Below are positions 9,138 through 18,434 of a DNA stretch of 64,000 nucleotides, in pieces. The stretch covers positions 97,720 through 161,719 of the IMG/VR virus record IMGVR_UViG_3300021197_001931, one strand, 5' to 3'. The notes beneath the pieces were generated by a model. That model saw only the letters and a program-made list of their open reading frames with translations. It had not been told where the DNA came from and did not search any database. Source of the DNA: a virus. A program made the position numbers and the translations under genes. How positions within the stretch are numbered: position 1 is the first letter of the stretch; the number at the start of each line of letters is the position of its first letter.

Positions 9138-12100
9138 ATGGCACATGAAGACGGACACGATGAAGCTGAACCACAAGGAGGCAACGTTGGCCTTAGATTG
9201 TCCGACGATCAGTGGATCGTAAACAATGGCTATTCAGCAGACTACACAGCAAACTCAATTCGTCAAAGTCTAATCAACAGCATTAATGAAGGCACAGCAA
9301 TTAGAAGGGGAGTTTTCATAACCTTGCAAGAGTGGTTTGATTCTGAGGTTAGGACGAACAATGCTCGGTCATGGTTTGCAAACGTATCAAATTTAAATAT
9401 AACAATAGGTGGATCTCCTGACTTTCGACTTGCATATAACGCGACTCAGGCCGTCAACAATGGAGACATAAGGCCATTCGTTGCGGCTGGTTTCTCTGCG
9501 AGGGCGACTGCAATTATAGCTTCAAATCCCGACTCCTCTTTTCGAAATGTAGCTAGAAATGGCTACGTCCACAATAGAATTAGAAATATATACACGTTTC
9601 CCAGCGGCCCAGTGCCTCGTGACATTGTGGAGCAAGTACAGGGAAATTTGCAACAATTTTACGCTGACTCCGAGTCAGAGGTTAAAACAAGAGAGCAGCT
9701 AGATGAATTTATAAGAACAAAGTTTGTAGCGATTCTTGAAACACTGGGGGCGCCTGGTGATATAAATCAAGATCAGCAAGATGCATATACCAGATGGGCC
9801 ACTGGTGATTCAACACTTACAACGACAGATAATTTTCAAGTTGCAATTCGAAATTATCTATATCAACAATTTGCATGGCTTTATTATACACTCAGGGCTC
9901 AACAATTTGTAGATCCATCTCTTGGAAACGACGGCACGCAATTAATGAGTGAAGTGTTGCTCGACATGGACCTGAATGGCCTTGCCGAAATATATAAAAA
10001 TGCCCGAATACGCGAGCTAGTCTCTGAGGCTCGTATTGATGCTACTGCAGATAATAGTATAGCCCAAGCTGCAGCGCGAGCGATTTTGGGCGACCAGGCT
10101 TTCGAGGACCTTACAGTAGTTGGACAACAGCTTGGCCTGATAGAAGAAGCAGAGACAGATGATATTGAAGAAACGTTAGAGGAGAATATAGAGGCACAAG
10201 TAGATAACACAAGAACAATACCTCCTGCGCAGTTGGCGCAACAAAGAAGGCTCGCAGAACAAGCATTTTTATTAGATTACTTAGACAGGTATGCCCTAAT
10301 CAATAAAAAAAGAGGCGAAAGATATGTTACCCCCGATGGGGATCCTCACTTCATTATGGTTCATGGTCCTACCGATACCATAGTAAATAAATTAATGTAT
10401 AACCCTGCTCTAGAAGAATTAGATTCAATCAAAACATCTGAGTTATCTGGCCTTGTACCAAAAATACGATTATACAAATCAAGTTACCTACCAACCGAAG
10501 ATTTTATTAGAGGTAGGGAAATAAGACACAACATACCTTTTAAAAGTTTTATAAATCCCCAAGAAATAGAAGACATGCTGACTTCAGATTTTGATAGGGG
10601 CCAGGGAGTTGGCATAAAGAGTTTTGAATGGCGTCTTGAGGGGCGAGATCCTTTTGCGGCCCGTAGGGATATATTTGCTAGGTTGACACTATTTTTTCAA
10701 ACTATGGATGAGTTTATAAAAACTCGAAATGCGCCAAATCCAAAGTTTGTTGATAATCAGCAAGATGTACCATTACAGGGCGGCGATGATCCATTTAGTT
10801 TTAGATATGTTGATTTAGTAAACATAGGAATGGCCCATCCTGAAAAGAATTTTATATGGGATCCAGACTATTACAAGATTGAGGCTGAAGTTGGTTGGCA
10901 CGACCCTGGTGACAGGGGAGACAGTAGCACTTTTTTAAGTGAGGGAACAAGAAACGCCATAAAAAACTCTACTATGGTTCTTCATTTGGCTGCATATGAC
11001 CACGAGATTGACATAAATGACGAAGGCAATGTAACTTTAACCATAGAATATCTCGCTTGGCAAGAGGGCGTTTATTTGGGCCCAGATTCCGATATTTTGT
11101 CAACCCCAGAAAGAAGAAGAGATAGACTCAGGTATGTCAAAATTTTAGCTGACAGGCAAAAAGGAAACTGCCCAGAACAATATATTGCAGATTTGCAGGA
11201 GGAATACAAGAAAAAAGTTAGAAGACAGAATACAGAGAGTTGGGGGAGGTTACTAAATGGATTATATGAAAACGATAGAATATTTTTTACGAAAGTAGAT
11301 ACAGACTTTTTGGATATTTACCTAAACGAGGGCCGTTCCGGTATTGTACAGCCAATGTTAGAAGAGCTTGGCCTGTCTACTCCTTTAGCTGAATTTGATC
11401 CGGCTGACCCCTCTAACACAGATGCGGCTGCTCCAGCATCCCAAGAAGAGTTGGAATCTAGGATGCCCGAGAGCGTAGATGGTGCTAATTTTGATGAAAA
11501 CGAGACTATTTTAGAGTCTTTAAAGGAGCTTCAATATACTCAAGATGACGAGAACTATCATTTACAATTTTTTTATTTTGGAGATCTGCTTCAAACTGCT
11601 CTAGAGGTTGTTCACTCTGACCAAACTCCCCAAGAGGACTCATATGGAGCGAGAAACAAGCTAAAAGAAAATATGAGAATTCTATTGGGCCCAATCAGCT
11701 ATGAATTAAACAGAAGAGTTACAGAAAGTGAGGCTCCAGAGAGTATAGCCTCTAAATACATACAAGAGTTAATATATGATATAAATCTTGCTGACATTCC
11801 TATATCTGTCCACTACTTTATTGATTGGTTTTTAACCAAGGTTGTCGCCCAAGAAAGAACAATATATCCCGTCCTGTCCTTCATCAGAGAGGTAACTAGT
11901 GACCTAATAGCTAACGCTATGAGAACACAAAGCGGAGCAGAGAGAAATGTAGCCAGACAAGAGCTACAGCTTAGAACAAATTTTTTTACTGCAGCTGGTT
12001 CTAGTAGAGGGCAGGAAGAGAAGCTGTTTCAATATCCATACTTAAATTCTGTCCCTAGCGGCGGTGGGGACTCAGTTTTTATAGAAGAGGACCCCTCTTC

Positions 12101-12755
12101 GGTCTTCACCAGGGTCAACCTGGCGGGCCCTGGTATAAATTTGCCAAGGCCAATACTTTCAAAGCCTCAAATAAATCAAAAATCCTATGATTATATGCTA
12201 GTTTACGCCATAAATACTGGGGCCACTGAAGACTTGGATGGTGATAGAGACAAAGACAGAGAAAGGGGAATTTACCATTTTGGCATAGGAAAACCATATG
12301 GCATAATTAAAAATATTAAATTCTCAAAAACAGATATTCCATTTTTAAGAGAAAGCAGGCTAGAGCAAGAGTTTTTAGGTCAATTGACTGGTCTAGCGGT
12401 TCTGGCGAACGTTTACAACGTTACTATAGAGTGCTACGGAACAACTATGTTCCACCCAGGCATGAAGATCTATGTCAACCCGCTTGGTCTATCTCCAAAG
12501 TTTGGCTCCCCAGTGCCCCGAAGTGGCAAATCGTCCCCCGCCAGCATTCTAGGAATTGGGGGATATCATGTCGTGACAAAAGTTCACTCCCGCATTGAGA
12601 GGGGCCTCTATGTAACTACGATAACTGCAATATGGGAGTCAGCGGGGGCTTCTTTGGCAGATTCGGGAACAAGTGTTGCTCAAATTGGTGAGGCTGATAT
12701 TGATTGTGTTACAACACGTAAAGAAATTAAATCACTATTGACTTCAATTTCTTAG
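9138..12755 (+). CDS. Very large baseplate structural protein
   Basis: The 1205-residue product is the largest in the window. It starts at the base after the preceding stop and follows a gp53-like gene. No catalytic motif is visible. A middle region (about 480-640) has GIKSFEWRLEGRDPFAARRD and DPDYYKIEAEVGW and a strand-rich block; a coiled, charged stretch lies near 670-710. The last 180 residues read YMLVYAINTG, GQLTGLAVLANVYNVTIECY and MKIYVNP, resembling hub-type domains that pack around the tube. I infer a hub or wedge protein, perhaps with several baseplate roles fused. I cannot name a T4 equivalent. Confidence 0.65.
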   Translation: MAHEDGHDEAEPQGGNVGLRLSDDQWIVNNGYSADYTANSIRQSLINSINEGTAIRRGVFITLQEWFDSEVRTNNARSWFANVSNLNITIGGSPDFRLAYNATQAVNNGDIRPFVAAGFSARATAIIASNPDSSFRNVARNGYVHNRIRNIYTFPSGPVPRDIVEQVQGNLQQFYADSESEVKTREQLDEFIRTKFVAILETLGAPGDINQDQQDAYTRWATGDSTLTTTDNFQVAIRNYLYQQFAWLYYTLRAQQFVDPSLGNDGTQLMSEVLLDMDLNGLAEIYKNARIRELVSEARIDATADNSIAQAAARAILGDQAFEDLTVVGQQLGLIEEAETDDIEETLEENIEAQVDNTRTIPPAQLAQQRRLAEQAFLLDYLDRYALINKKRGERYVTPDGDPHFIMVHGPTDTIVNKLMYNPALEELDSIKTSELSGLVPKIRLYKSSYLPTEDFIRGREIRHNIPFKSFINPQEIEDMLTSDFDRGQGVGIKSFEWRLEGRDPFAARRDIFARLTLFFQTMDEFIKTRNAPNPKFVDNQQDVPLQGGDDPFSFRYVDLVNIGMAHPEKNFIWDPDYYKIEAEVGWHDPGDRGDSSTFLSEGTRNAIKNSTMVLHLAAYDHEIDINDEGNVTLTIEYLAWQEGVYLGPDSDILSTPERRRDRLRYVKILADRQKGNCPEQYIADLQEEYKKKVRRQNTESWGRLLNGLYENDRIFFTKVDTDFLDIYLNEGRSGIVQPMLEELGLSTPLAEFDPADPSNTDAAAPASQEELESRMPESVDGANFDENETILESLKELQYTQDDENYHLQFFYFGDLLQTALEVVHSDQTPQEDSYGARNKLKENMRILLGPISYELNRRVTESEAPESIASKYIQELIYDINLADIPISVHYFIDWFLTKVVAQERTIYPVLSFIREVTSDLIANAMRTQSGAERNVARQELQLRTNFFTAAGSSRGQEEKLFQYPYLNSVPSGGGDSVFIEEDPSSVFTRVNLAGPGINLPRPILSKPQINQKSYDYMLVYAINTGATEDLDGDRDKDRERGIYHFGIGKPYGIIKNIKFSKTDIPFLRESRLEQEFLGQLTGLAVLANVYNVTIECYGTTMFHPGMKIYVNPLGLSPKFGSPVPRSGKSSPASILGIGGYHVVTKVHSRIERGLYVTTITAIWESAGASLADSGTSVAQIGEADIDCVTTRKEIKSLLTSIS

Positions 12756-12773
12756 TATGAAATAATTATTATA

Positions 12774-13991
12774 ATGGCTAACTTTCAAGGCAAAAACAAA
12801 CAAACTATAAAAAAGTTATTTTATGAAAGACTAAAATATTCATCACAAGCTTTTCCATCAAACGAAAGCCTAGTAGGAGTGATCAAAAACTTTCAATTTG
12901 CAGAAAGAGCAATGTATGGAAGAATGAATAAAGAACATATTGCAATTTCTTTAAATACGAGCGAAATGAAGAGCTTAAAAAGCACTAAAGACCCTAAAAA
13001 ACAAACTATGGTTGTAAATTTTGTTGCAGATGCTTTTGAAAACTTTATAATTGAATTTCAAAAAGCATCTATTTCTGGGAAACTAGACGCTGATGATCCT
13101 TACCTATTTGATGTCAAAGCCTATAGGGGCTTTATAGACCCAGTTAAGGGCTATCGAGATTACACTAGTAAAATTATTAATATTTTTAATACAAAGTTTT
13201 TAACAAAAGAGAGAAGAGAGACAATTAACGATTTTTCCTCTTTTTTTGTCTTATTTTCTTCATACTTGAGTGAGATCTCAGAATCGTTACCAATAACTTT
13301 TGGTTCATATATTACAAGCATTTATTCTGGAGCTTTAAACACGGGCCTAGCAATACATATTTCTGATTTAGATGCATCAAATGATTCTGTAAAAGAAGAA
13401 TTCATTAACAGCACTAATTTTCAATTCTATAAAGTGACTGCCGAAAAACATGGATTTTCAATAAACAAAAATGCCCCTTGGATTTTAACTGCCGACATAG
13501 CCAGCCCATCCATGCTAAGGTATTCATCCCGATACGGATTTGATAGCGAAGACTCTATACTGTCTGGCTATTATTACAAGGCCTACACGAAGGACATTGG
13601 AAATTTAAAAAGTCTGTTCTATAGGGCCTATAGCCTGTTAATTAGCGAAAAGCCTAAAAACATAAAAGTTAACGATTTTGGTATGAGAGATGTGACCTGT
13701 AGGGCCGAATTGTCCTTACAAGAATTTGGGGAAAGTTACCCTGACAGAAAATGGGTTGACTTTTACGTTGATATTAGATATGTTGAGCAACATAAACCTG
13801 TGAGTCTGGCTTTTATGAAAATCGTTAAACGAGAAGCAAAGTCGATACAAGCACTAAGTGGTACTGGGGCAGCTCAACAGTATATCAACACAGTAATCCG
13901 AGGATTTGACAATCACAAAGGCTCTTTTGCTCAAAAAGTTGCAAAACAGCAGTTCAAAAAAGATAAAAAAATAACTAAACCAACATATTAA
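12774..13991 (+). CDS. Unidentified protein at the end of the tail module
   Basis: The 405-residue protein has a Lys-rich N-terminus (KNKQTIKKLFYERLKYSSQ) and basic C-terminus. No motif gives a function. It lies between the large baseplate gene and the DNA polymerase gene, and its stop overlaps the polymerase ATG by one base (TAATG). By position it could be a virion protein, but it could also belong to replication. AT-rich codon use is the same as in its neighbours. Confidence 0.6.
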   Translation: MANFQGKNKQTIKKLFYERLKYSSQAFPSNESLVGVIKNFQFAERAMYGRMNKEHIAISLNTSEMKSLKSTKDPKKQTMVVNFVADAFENFIIEFQKASISGKLDADDPYLFDVKAYRGFIDPVKGYRDYTSKIINIFNTKFLTKERRETINDFSSFFVLFSSYLSEISESLPITFGSYITSIYSGALNTGLAIHISDLDASNDSVKEEFINSTNFQFYKVTAEKHGFSINKNAPWILTADIASPSMLRYSSRYGFDSEDSILSGYYYKAYTKDIGNLKSLFYRAYSLLISEKPKNIKVNDFGMRDVTCRAELSLQEFGESYPDRKWVDFYVDIRYVEQHKPVSLAFMKIVKREAKSIQALSGTGAAQQYINTVIRGFDNHKGSFAQKVAKQQFKKDKKITKPTY

Positions 13992-15184
13992 TGATTTTCC
14001 AAACACTCGATAACAAAAGGGAGTGTGTCGGTGTATTTCTCAATGGAGAACTACATTTTGATAACGTTCCTGATAATCTTACTCGTACATGGTCTTATTC
14101 TTCGTTTCTAGAGGACTATGATGGTATCGAATATGCATTCCTGTATGCTAAGAGGCCCCTAGACGAGGCGTGCCCCAGACACTTGGGTGATGAGTGGGAT
14201 TCCATCAACAATCGCCTCAAAGCGTTTCTTACGGCCTTTAAGGAGTCTAAAATAGATTTGTCCAAAAACTGCTTTTTTGACCTAGTTCCCCAGAAGTTTC
14301 TAAAGCAATACTGCTCTGTTCGCAACAAGATTACTGAGTATGTGATAAACAATTATCACAAACCAGAAAACTACGATTTTTTGGTAAACCTAGCAAAAAT
14401 TACGCATGACATGAAGTTTAGGGATTTGAATATTGATAAAACTGAATTGCGTGACCTAATGCACGAGGAGAAAACTAGAAAATTTGCTTATAAGCTGGGT
14501 CACATCTCACATTCTTGCAATTATAATATTTTTGGAACAAAGACAGGCAGATTGACCACCAAGAAGAACAGTTTTCCTATACTTACAATGGATAAGAGAT
14601 ATAGAAAAATTATCAAGCCAACAAACGATTGGTTTGTATCTCTAGATTTTAATGGCGCTGAACTAAGAACTTTTCTAGCACTCGCAGGAATTAGCCAGCC
14701 AGATGTAGATGTACATGAGTGGAATCGCATCAATGCTTATAATGAAGTTGGTAGCCGGAAAGAGGTAAAGGAAAGGTTTTTTGCGTGGCTTTACAATATG
14801 GAATCCAAGGATTACCTTTCTCATAGAATTTACGGCAAAAGTAGAGAAAAGGTCATAGAAGAGTATTATCAAAACAACAGCATTACAAATCCCTTTGGCA
14901 GGTCTATTTCAGCAGACGATTATCATGCCATGAGTTATCTAATTCAAAGCACTTGTTCGGATGTTGTGCTGCGACAAATGATTAAGTTGAACAAATACTT
15001 GCAGGATAAGGATTCTTTTGTTGCATTTTGTGTGCATGATGAAGTAGTCTTGGACCTTACCGATGTTGAGTGTAAGCTAATCAATGTTTTGGTTGAATAT
15101 TTTACAAATACGCCTTTAGGAAATTTTAAAGTTAATGTAAACTATGGCAAGAATTATGGAGAAATGAGAGAATGGATTCAATAA
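13991..15184 (+). CDS. Short family A DNA polymerase (palm and fingers only)
   Basis: This 397-residue protein has the polymerase A motifs: motif A LDFNGAELRTFLALAG near residue 218, a motif-B-like helix SRKEVKERFFAWLYN near 254, NPFGRSI near 300, and motif C FCVHDEVVLDL near 350. The motif A and C aspartates are present. It synthesises DNA or fills gaps. It is far shorter than Pol I (928) or T7 polymerase (704): there is no 3'-5' exonuclease and the region before motif A is only about 200 residues. The motif B region has Phe-Ala-Trp in place of the usual F-G-x-x-Y-G spacing. It starts one base into the upstream stop and overlaps the tubulin-like gene by 13 bases. Confidence 0.85.
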   Translation: MIFQTLDNKRECVGVFLNGELHFDNVPDNLTRTWSYSSFLEDYDGIEYAFLYAKRPLDEACPRHLGDEWDSINNRLKAFLTAFKESKIDLSKNCFFDLVPQKFLKQYCSVRNKITEYVINNYHKPENYDFLVNLAKITHDMKFRDLNIDKTELRDLMHEEKTRKFAYKLGHISHSCNYNIFGTKTGRLTTKKNSFPILTMDKRYRKIIKPTNDWFVSLDFNGAELRTFLALAGISQPDVDVHEWNRINAYNEVGSRKEVKERFFAWLYNMESKDYLSHRIYGKSREKVIEEYYQNNSITNPFGRSISADDYHAMSYLIQSTCSDVVLRQMIKLNKYLQDKDSFVAFCVHDEVVLDLTDVECKLINVLVEYFTNTPLGNFKVNVNYGKNYGEMREWIQ

Positions 15185-16005
15185 TCGGATTAGGTGCAGC
15201 GGGTTGTAGAATAGCTGATAAATTCTCTCAATACCCTCAATATGATATTTATAAGATGGATGTCGGCCTCAAAAGAACTCCAAGAACATATGGCATAAAA
15301 AAAGCCAGCACCCCCGAAGAGTTTGAGCAATCAATCGGCAGCCTTAAGAGATTCTTCAAGCCGTTACAGGGTGAAGTTTTATTTGTTGTTGGAGCTTCTG
15401 GCTTTGTTTCTGGTGCTTCTTTGAGGATTCTTGAACAAATAAAATCACACGACACTTCGATCTTGTGCGTTTGTTCAGACCCAGAATTACTAGGTGAGAT
15501 GGATAAGATGCAACAGCGCTTAACTATAAATGTGTTTCAGCAATATGCTAGATCTGGAGTTTTTAATAAAGTGGTGTTGGCCTACAACAATCAGCTTGAA
15601 GATATTTTGGGAGATATTCCAGTGATAGGCTTTTATGACAAGTTGAATGATTTACTTATTTCTACAATTAATATCATAAATGTGCTTGACCGCTCTGATA
15701 GTATTATGGATAATATTTCATCACCGCATGAGGTTAGTAGGCTGTGCACCTATGGAATCGTTGATTTTCAAACAGGGGAAGAGAAACTATTTTTTCCTGT
15801 TGACAGCGTTAGGGAAAAGGTCTATTATTATGCCATCAATGAGGAGAAATTAAGAGAGTCGAGCGATATTCGCAAGAAAATAATTTCTCAAGTTAAGGAG
15901 AATTCTGTTGACACGAAGGTATCATATGGAATATACTCTACTCAATACGAAGAAGACTACGTTTATTGCGTAGCATATTCTTCAACGATACAACAATTAG
16001 ATTAA
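15172..16005 (+). CDS. Tubulin/FtsZ-like protein
   Basis: The 277-residue sequence follows the FtsZ/tubulin GTPase-domain layout. Residues 4-16 (IIGLGAAGCRIAD) match the first nucleotide-binding loop; YKMDVG near 27-32 sits where FtsZ has NTD; residues 70-90 (VLFVVGASGFVSGASLRILE) match the glycine signature loop and its helix; ILCVCSDPELLG matches the next strand; and NKVVLAYNN near 132-140 matches the FtsZ strand ending in N-D-R. The signature loop is degenerate compared with GGGTGTG, so GTP hydrolysis is uncertain. Jumbo phages use another tubulin, PhuZ, to centre DNA. Overlap with the polymerase gene hints at a replication or DNA-positioning role. This is inferred by eye. Confidence 0.6.
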   Translation: MDSIIGLGAAGCRIADKFSQYPQYDIYKMDVGLKRTPRTYGIKKASTPEEFEQSIGSLKRFFKPLQGEVLFVVGASGFVSGASLRILEQIKSHDTSILCVCSDPELLGEMDKMQQRLTINVFQQYARSGVFNKVVLAYNNQLEDILGDIPVIGFYDKLNDLLISTINIINVLDRSDSIMDNISSPHEVSRLCTYGIVDFQTGEEKLFFPVDSVREKVYYYAINEEKLRESSDIRKKIISQVKENSVDTKVSYGIYSTQYEEDYVYCVAYSSTIQQLD

Positions 16006-16053
16006 CCAGAAGTTGGGGATATTTGCCCAATTTACTATACAAGGAGAAAAATA

Positions 16054-16809
16054 ATGGGAATCAATCTAGACAAAATGCGAGAGAAGCTTGCCGCAGTTCA
16101 GAACCGTGGTGATTCAAGTAAGAGTGCTTTCTGGCGTCCAGTGGACGGCGACCAGACTATTCGAATTATTCCAACAGAGGATGGAGACCCTTTCAAGGAG
16201 GTATATTTTCACTATAATGTAGCTAAGGGTGGAATTGTTTGTCCAAAGCGTAACTATGGTGATGACTGTCCGATTTGCGAGTTTGGATCAAAGCTGTGGC
16301 GTGAAGGGTCAGATAACAACGATGATGCTTCAAAGAGGATGGCAAAGAGCCTGTTTGCAAGGCAGCGATTCTTTAGCCCTGTAATGGTGCGAGGAGAAGA
16401 GCAAGAAGGTCCCCGATGGTGGGGCTATGGCAAGATGGCCTATGAGACACTTCTCAGCCTTGTTCTAAATCCTGATTATGGGGATATCACTGACCCAGAA
16501 GAAGGAACCGACCTTGTTCTTAGTTACGGCAAGCCACCTGGTGCTTCGTTCCCGCAAACAAAGATCCAGCCTCGACGTAGGACTTCTCTCATGATGGAAG
16601 ACGAAAACACAATTGCTGCAACTCTAAGCGCTATTCCGGACGTTGAACAGCTTTTTGAACGTAAGTCGACCCAAGAGGTCCAGGCGATACTTGACGAGTT
16701 TATGTCTAAGGACGTAGATGCGGAGGCCTCATCTTCGGAATCTGTTCACTATGGCAAGAACAGCGGAAATTCTGTTGATCAGGCATTTAAAGAGCTAATG
16801 AACGCATAG
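16054..16809 (+). CDS. Single-stranded DNA-binding protein (gp32-like)
   Basis: The 251-residue protein is a T4 gp32-type SSB that covers single-stranded DNA at the fork. The N-terminal basic region is followed by FWRPVDGDQTIRIIPTEDGDPF, typical of gp32 cores, and by a zinc site with CPKRNYGDDCPIC near residues 68-80. The acidic, Ser-rich C-terminus, ending with QAFKELMNA, is the usual partner-binding tail. An AAGGAGAAAA ribosome site precedes ATG. It lies directly before uvsX, as expected for a recombination-replication set. Confidence 0.92.
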   Translation: MGINLDKMREKLAAVQNRGDSSKSAFWRPVDGDQTIRIIPTEDGDPFKEVYFHYNVAKGGIVCPKRNYGDDCPICEFGSKLWREGSDNNDDASKRMAKSLFARQRFFSPVMVRGEEQEGPRWWGYGKMAYETLLSLVLNPDYGDITDPEEGTDLVLSYGKPPGASFPQTKIQPRRRTSLMMEDENTIAATLSAIPDVEQLFERKSTQEVQAILDEFMSKDVDAEASSSESVHYGKNSGNSVDQAFKELMNA

Positions 16810-16860
16810 TTCAAACACATTTGACTTGGGGCCCAGAGGGCCCCTTGTCTTGGAGGGATA

Positions 16861-17976
16861 ATGGCAAGAGCGAGAAAAGTAAAAACTGGTAAGTTGTCAA
16901 TGGATGAGATGCGTGGCTTGATTAATAAGCAGGCTGGCTGCGAGGTGGCGTTTAATTTAAATGAGGATAATCCCACAGAGGTAGAGGAGTGGATCCCAAC
17001 TGGATCTAGGTGGCTTGATTCTATTGTTTGTCGAGGGCGTCTGGCAGGTATCCCGGTCGGTAAAGTAATTGAAATTGCCGGATTAGAGGCCACAGGCAAA
17101 TCATATATGGCTGCCCAGGTAGCAGCCAATGCTCAAAAGATGGGGATTGATGTTTTCTACTTTGATTCTGAATCAGCAATTGATCCAACTTTTCTAGTTC
17201 GATCAGGATGTGATCTGGACAATATGATGTATGTTCAGGCCTCATCAGTTGAGTTTGTGTTAGAAACCATAGAGATGCTCTTGTCGTCTAATGACAATAA
17301 GATGTTATTTATCTGGGACTCTTTAGCATTAACACCAGCTATTAGTGATATTGAGGGTGATTTTAATCCTCAATCTTCAATGGCCATGAAGGCTAGAATT
17401 TTGTCCAAAGGTATGGCCAAATTGACACAGCCGATTGCTAATTCGAAATCAACATTTCTTGTGCTTAACCAGCTAAAGTCAAACATTACTAGAGTGGCTG
17501 CTGAAGCTCTAACTACTCCATATGTTACTCCTGGTGGTAAGTCTATGATTTACGCCTACTCCCTTAGAATTTGGCTAACGGGCCGCAAAGCTAAGAAGAG
17601 TTTTGTAGTGGATGAGAATGGGTTTAGAGTCGGAAGTGAGGTAAAAGTAAAGTTAGAAAAATCAAGGTTTGGAACCCAAGGGAGACAGTGCACTTTCAAA
17701 ATTCTTTGGGGAGACGAGATTGGTATTCAGGATGATGAAAGTCTCTTTGAAGCTATTAAGTCTTCAAAGTACCTAGATCAACGTGGTGCCTGGTATGAGT
17801 TGGATATGGGCAACGATACCAAAGAAAAATTTCAATCATCAAAGTGGGTTGAACTTATGCAAAATGATTCGTTTAAGCAGAGAGTTCACAACATAATGGA
17901 TGAAGAGATTATTTTTAATTTTGAAAAACGAGAGGGAAGCGCAGAGGACTACTATAATATTGATCCCGAAGAGTAG
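16861..17976 (+). CDS. uvsX: UvsX/RecA-family recombinase
   Basis: The 371-residue protein promotes strand exchange and recombination-dependent replication. Walker A is GLEATGKS (residues 74-81), Walker B is MLFIWDSLAL, and the L2-like region with LNQLKSNITR precedes TPGGKSMIYAYSLRIWL. The acidic C-terminus is normal for UvsX. It has TTGGAGGGATA as ribosome site. It follows the SSB gene by 51 bases and is followed by a new promoter at 17988. Confidence 0.93.
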   Translation: MARARKVKTGKLSMDEMRGLINKQAGCEVAFNLNEDNPTEVEEWIPTGSRWLDSIVCRGRLAGIPVGKVIEIAGLEATGKSYMAAQVAANAQKMGIDVFYFDSESAIDPTFLVRSGCDLDNMMYVQASSVEFVLETIEMLLSSNDNKMLFIWDSLALTPAISDIEGDFNPQSSMAMKARILSKGMAKLTQPIANSKSTFLVLNQLKSNITRVAAEALTTPYVTPGGKSMIYAYSLRIWLTGRKAKKSFVVDENGFRVGSEVKVKLEKSRFGTQGRQCTFKILWGDEIGIQDDESLFEAIKSSKYLDQRGAWYELDMGNDTKEKFQSSKWVELMQNDSFKQRVHNIMDEEIIFNFEKREGSAEDYYNIDPEE

Positions 17977-17987
17977 TCTAAAAAGCG

Positions 17988-18016
17988 TTGACTTCACCCC
18001 CTCCTTGATGTATATT
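17988..18016 (+). promoter_or_regulatory. Sigma70-type promoter upstream of the deaminase gene
   Basis: TTGACT (17988-17993), a 17-base spacer and TATATT (18011-18016) fit host sigma70 promoters. The -10 box lies in the loop of a 13-base inverted repeat, so it may be repressed. Confidence 0.75.
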
Positions 18017-18037
18017 ACATGCATATCAAGGAGGGGG
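17997..18037. repeat. Perfect 13-base inverted repeat around a -10 box
   Basis: The arms CCCCCTCCTTGAT (17997-18009) and its complement (18025-18037) are separated by 15 bases that contain TATATT. The right arm also contains the AAGGAGG ribosome site of the next gene. Only the right arm would be transcribed, so a DNA operator is more likely than an RNA hairpin. Confidence 0.8.
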
Positions 18038-18038
18038 C

Positions 18039-18434
18039 ATGGTTATTTCCGGCAGACACAAGAGACATATTAAGTTGGCCAAGAGGGTCGCATATCAGTC
18101 TGATTTCCACGAGTATCGTCATGGCGCAGTTCTGGTAAAGGGCAATCGTGTACTAAATACATCAGCAAACAAGAATAGCTATAAGCTATGGGGACAAAGG
18201 TTCCGCCACCGTGATTGTGGATACGCTACCCATCACGCAGAACTTGGATGTATTCTTGGCGTCGACAGGTCTATCACCCAAGGTGCAACAGTTTATGTAG
18301 CCCGTATCGGCAAGAAGGGGGAGTTTAGAATGTCTAAGCCCTGTTCGATGTGCGAATCAGCCATGAGACACGTAGGCATCAAAAAGGTTGTATACACTGT
18401 TGATGAAGAAGAGATTGGTTCCTTTAAGCTATGA
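18039..18434 (+). CDS. Cytidine/deoxycytidylate deaminase-like protein
   Basis: The 131-residue protein has the zinc site of the deaminase superfamily: HAE near residues 66-68 (HHAELGCIL) and PCSMC near 101-105. These residues bind zinc and hold the catalytic glutamate. In phages, dCMP deaminase makes dUMP for thymidylate synthesis, which would feed the ThyX encoded 5.5 kb downstream. The substrate could also be another base or an RNA. It begins 4 bases after a strong AAGGAGG site and overlaps the exonuclease gene by 4 bases. Confidence 0.75.
   Translation: MVISGRHKRHIKLAKRVAYQSDFHEYRHGAVLVKGNRVLNTSANKNSYKLWGQRFRHRDCGYATHHAELGCILGVDRSITQGATVYVARIGKKGEFRMSKPCSMCESAMRHVGIKKVVYTVDEEEIGSFKL

Noticed and set aside
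12774-13991. Assignment of the 405-residue protein as a tail fibre or receptor protein
   Set aside because: No repeats, collagen-like or beta-helix pattern is visible; only its place next to baseplate genes suggests a virion role.
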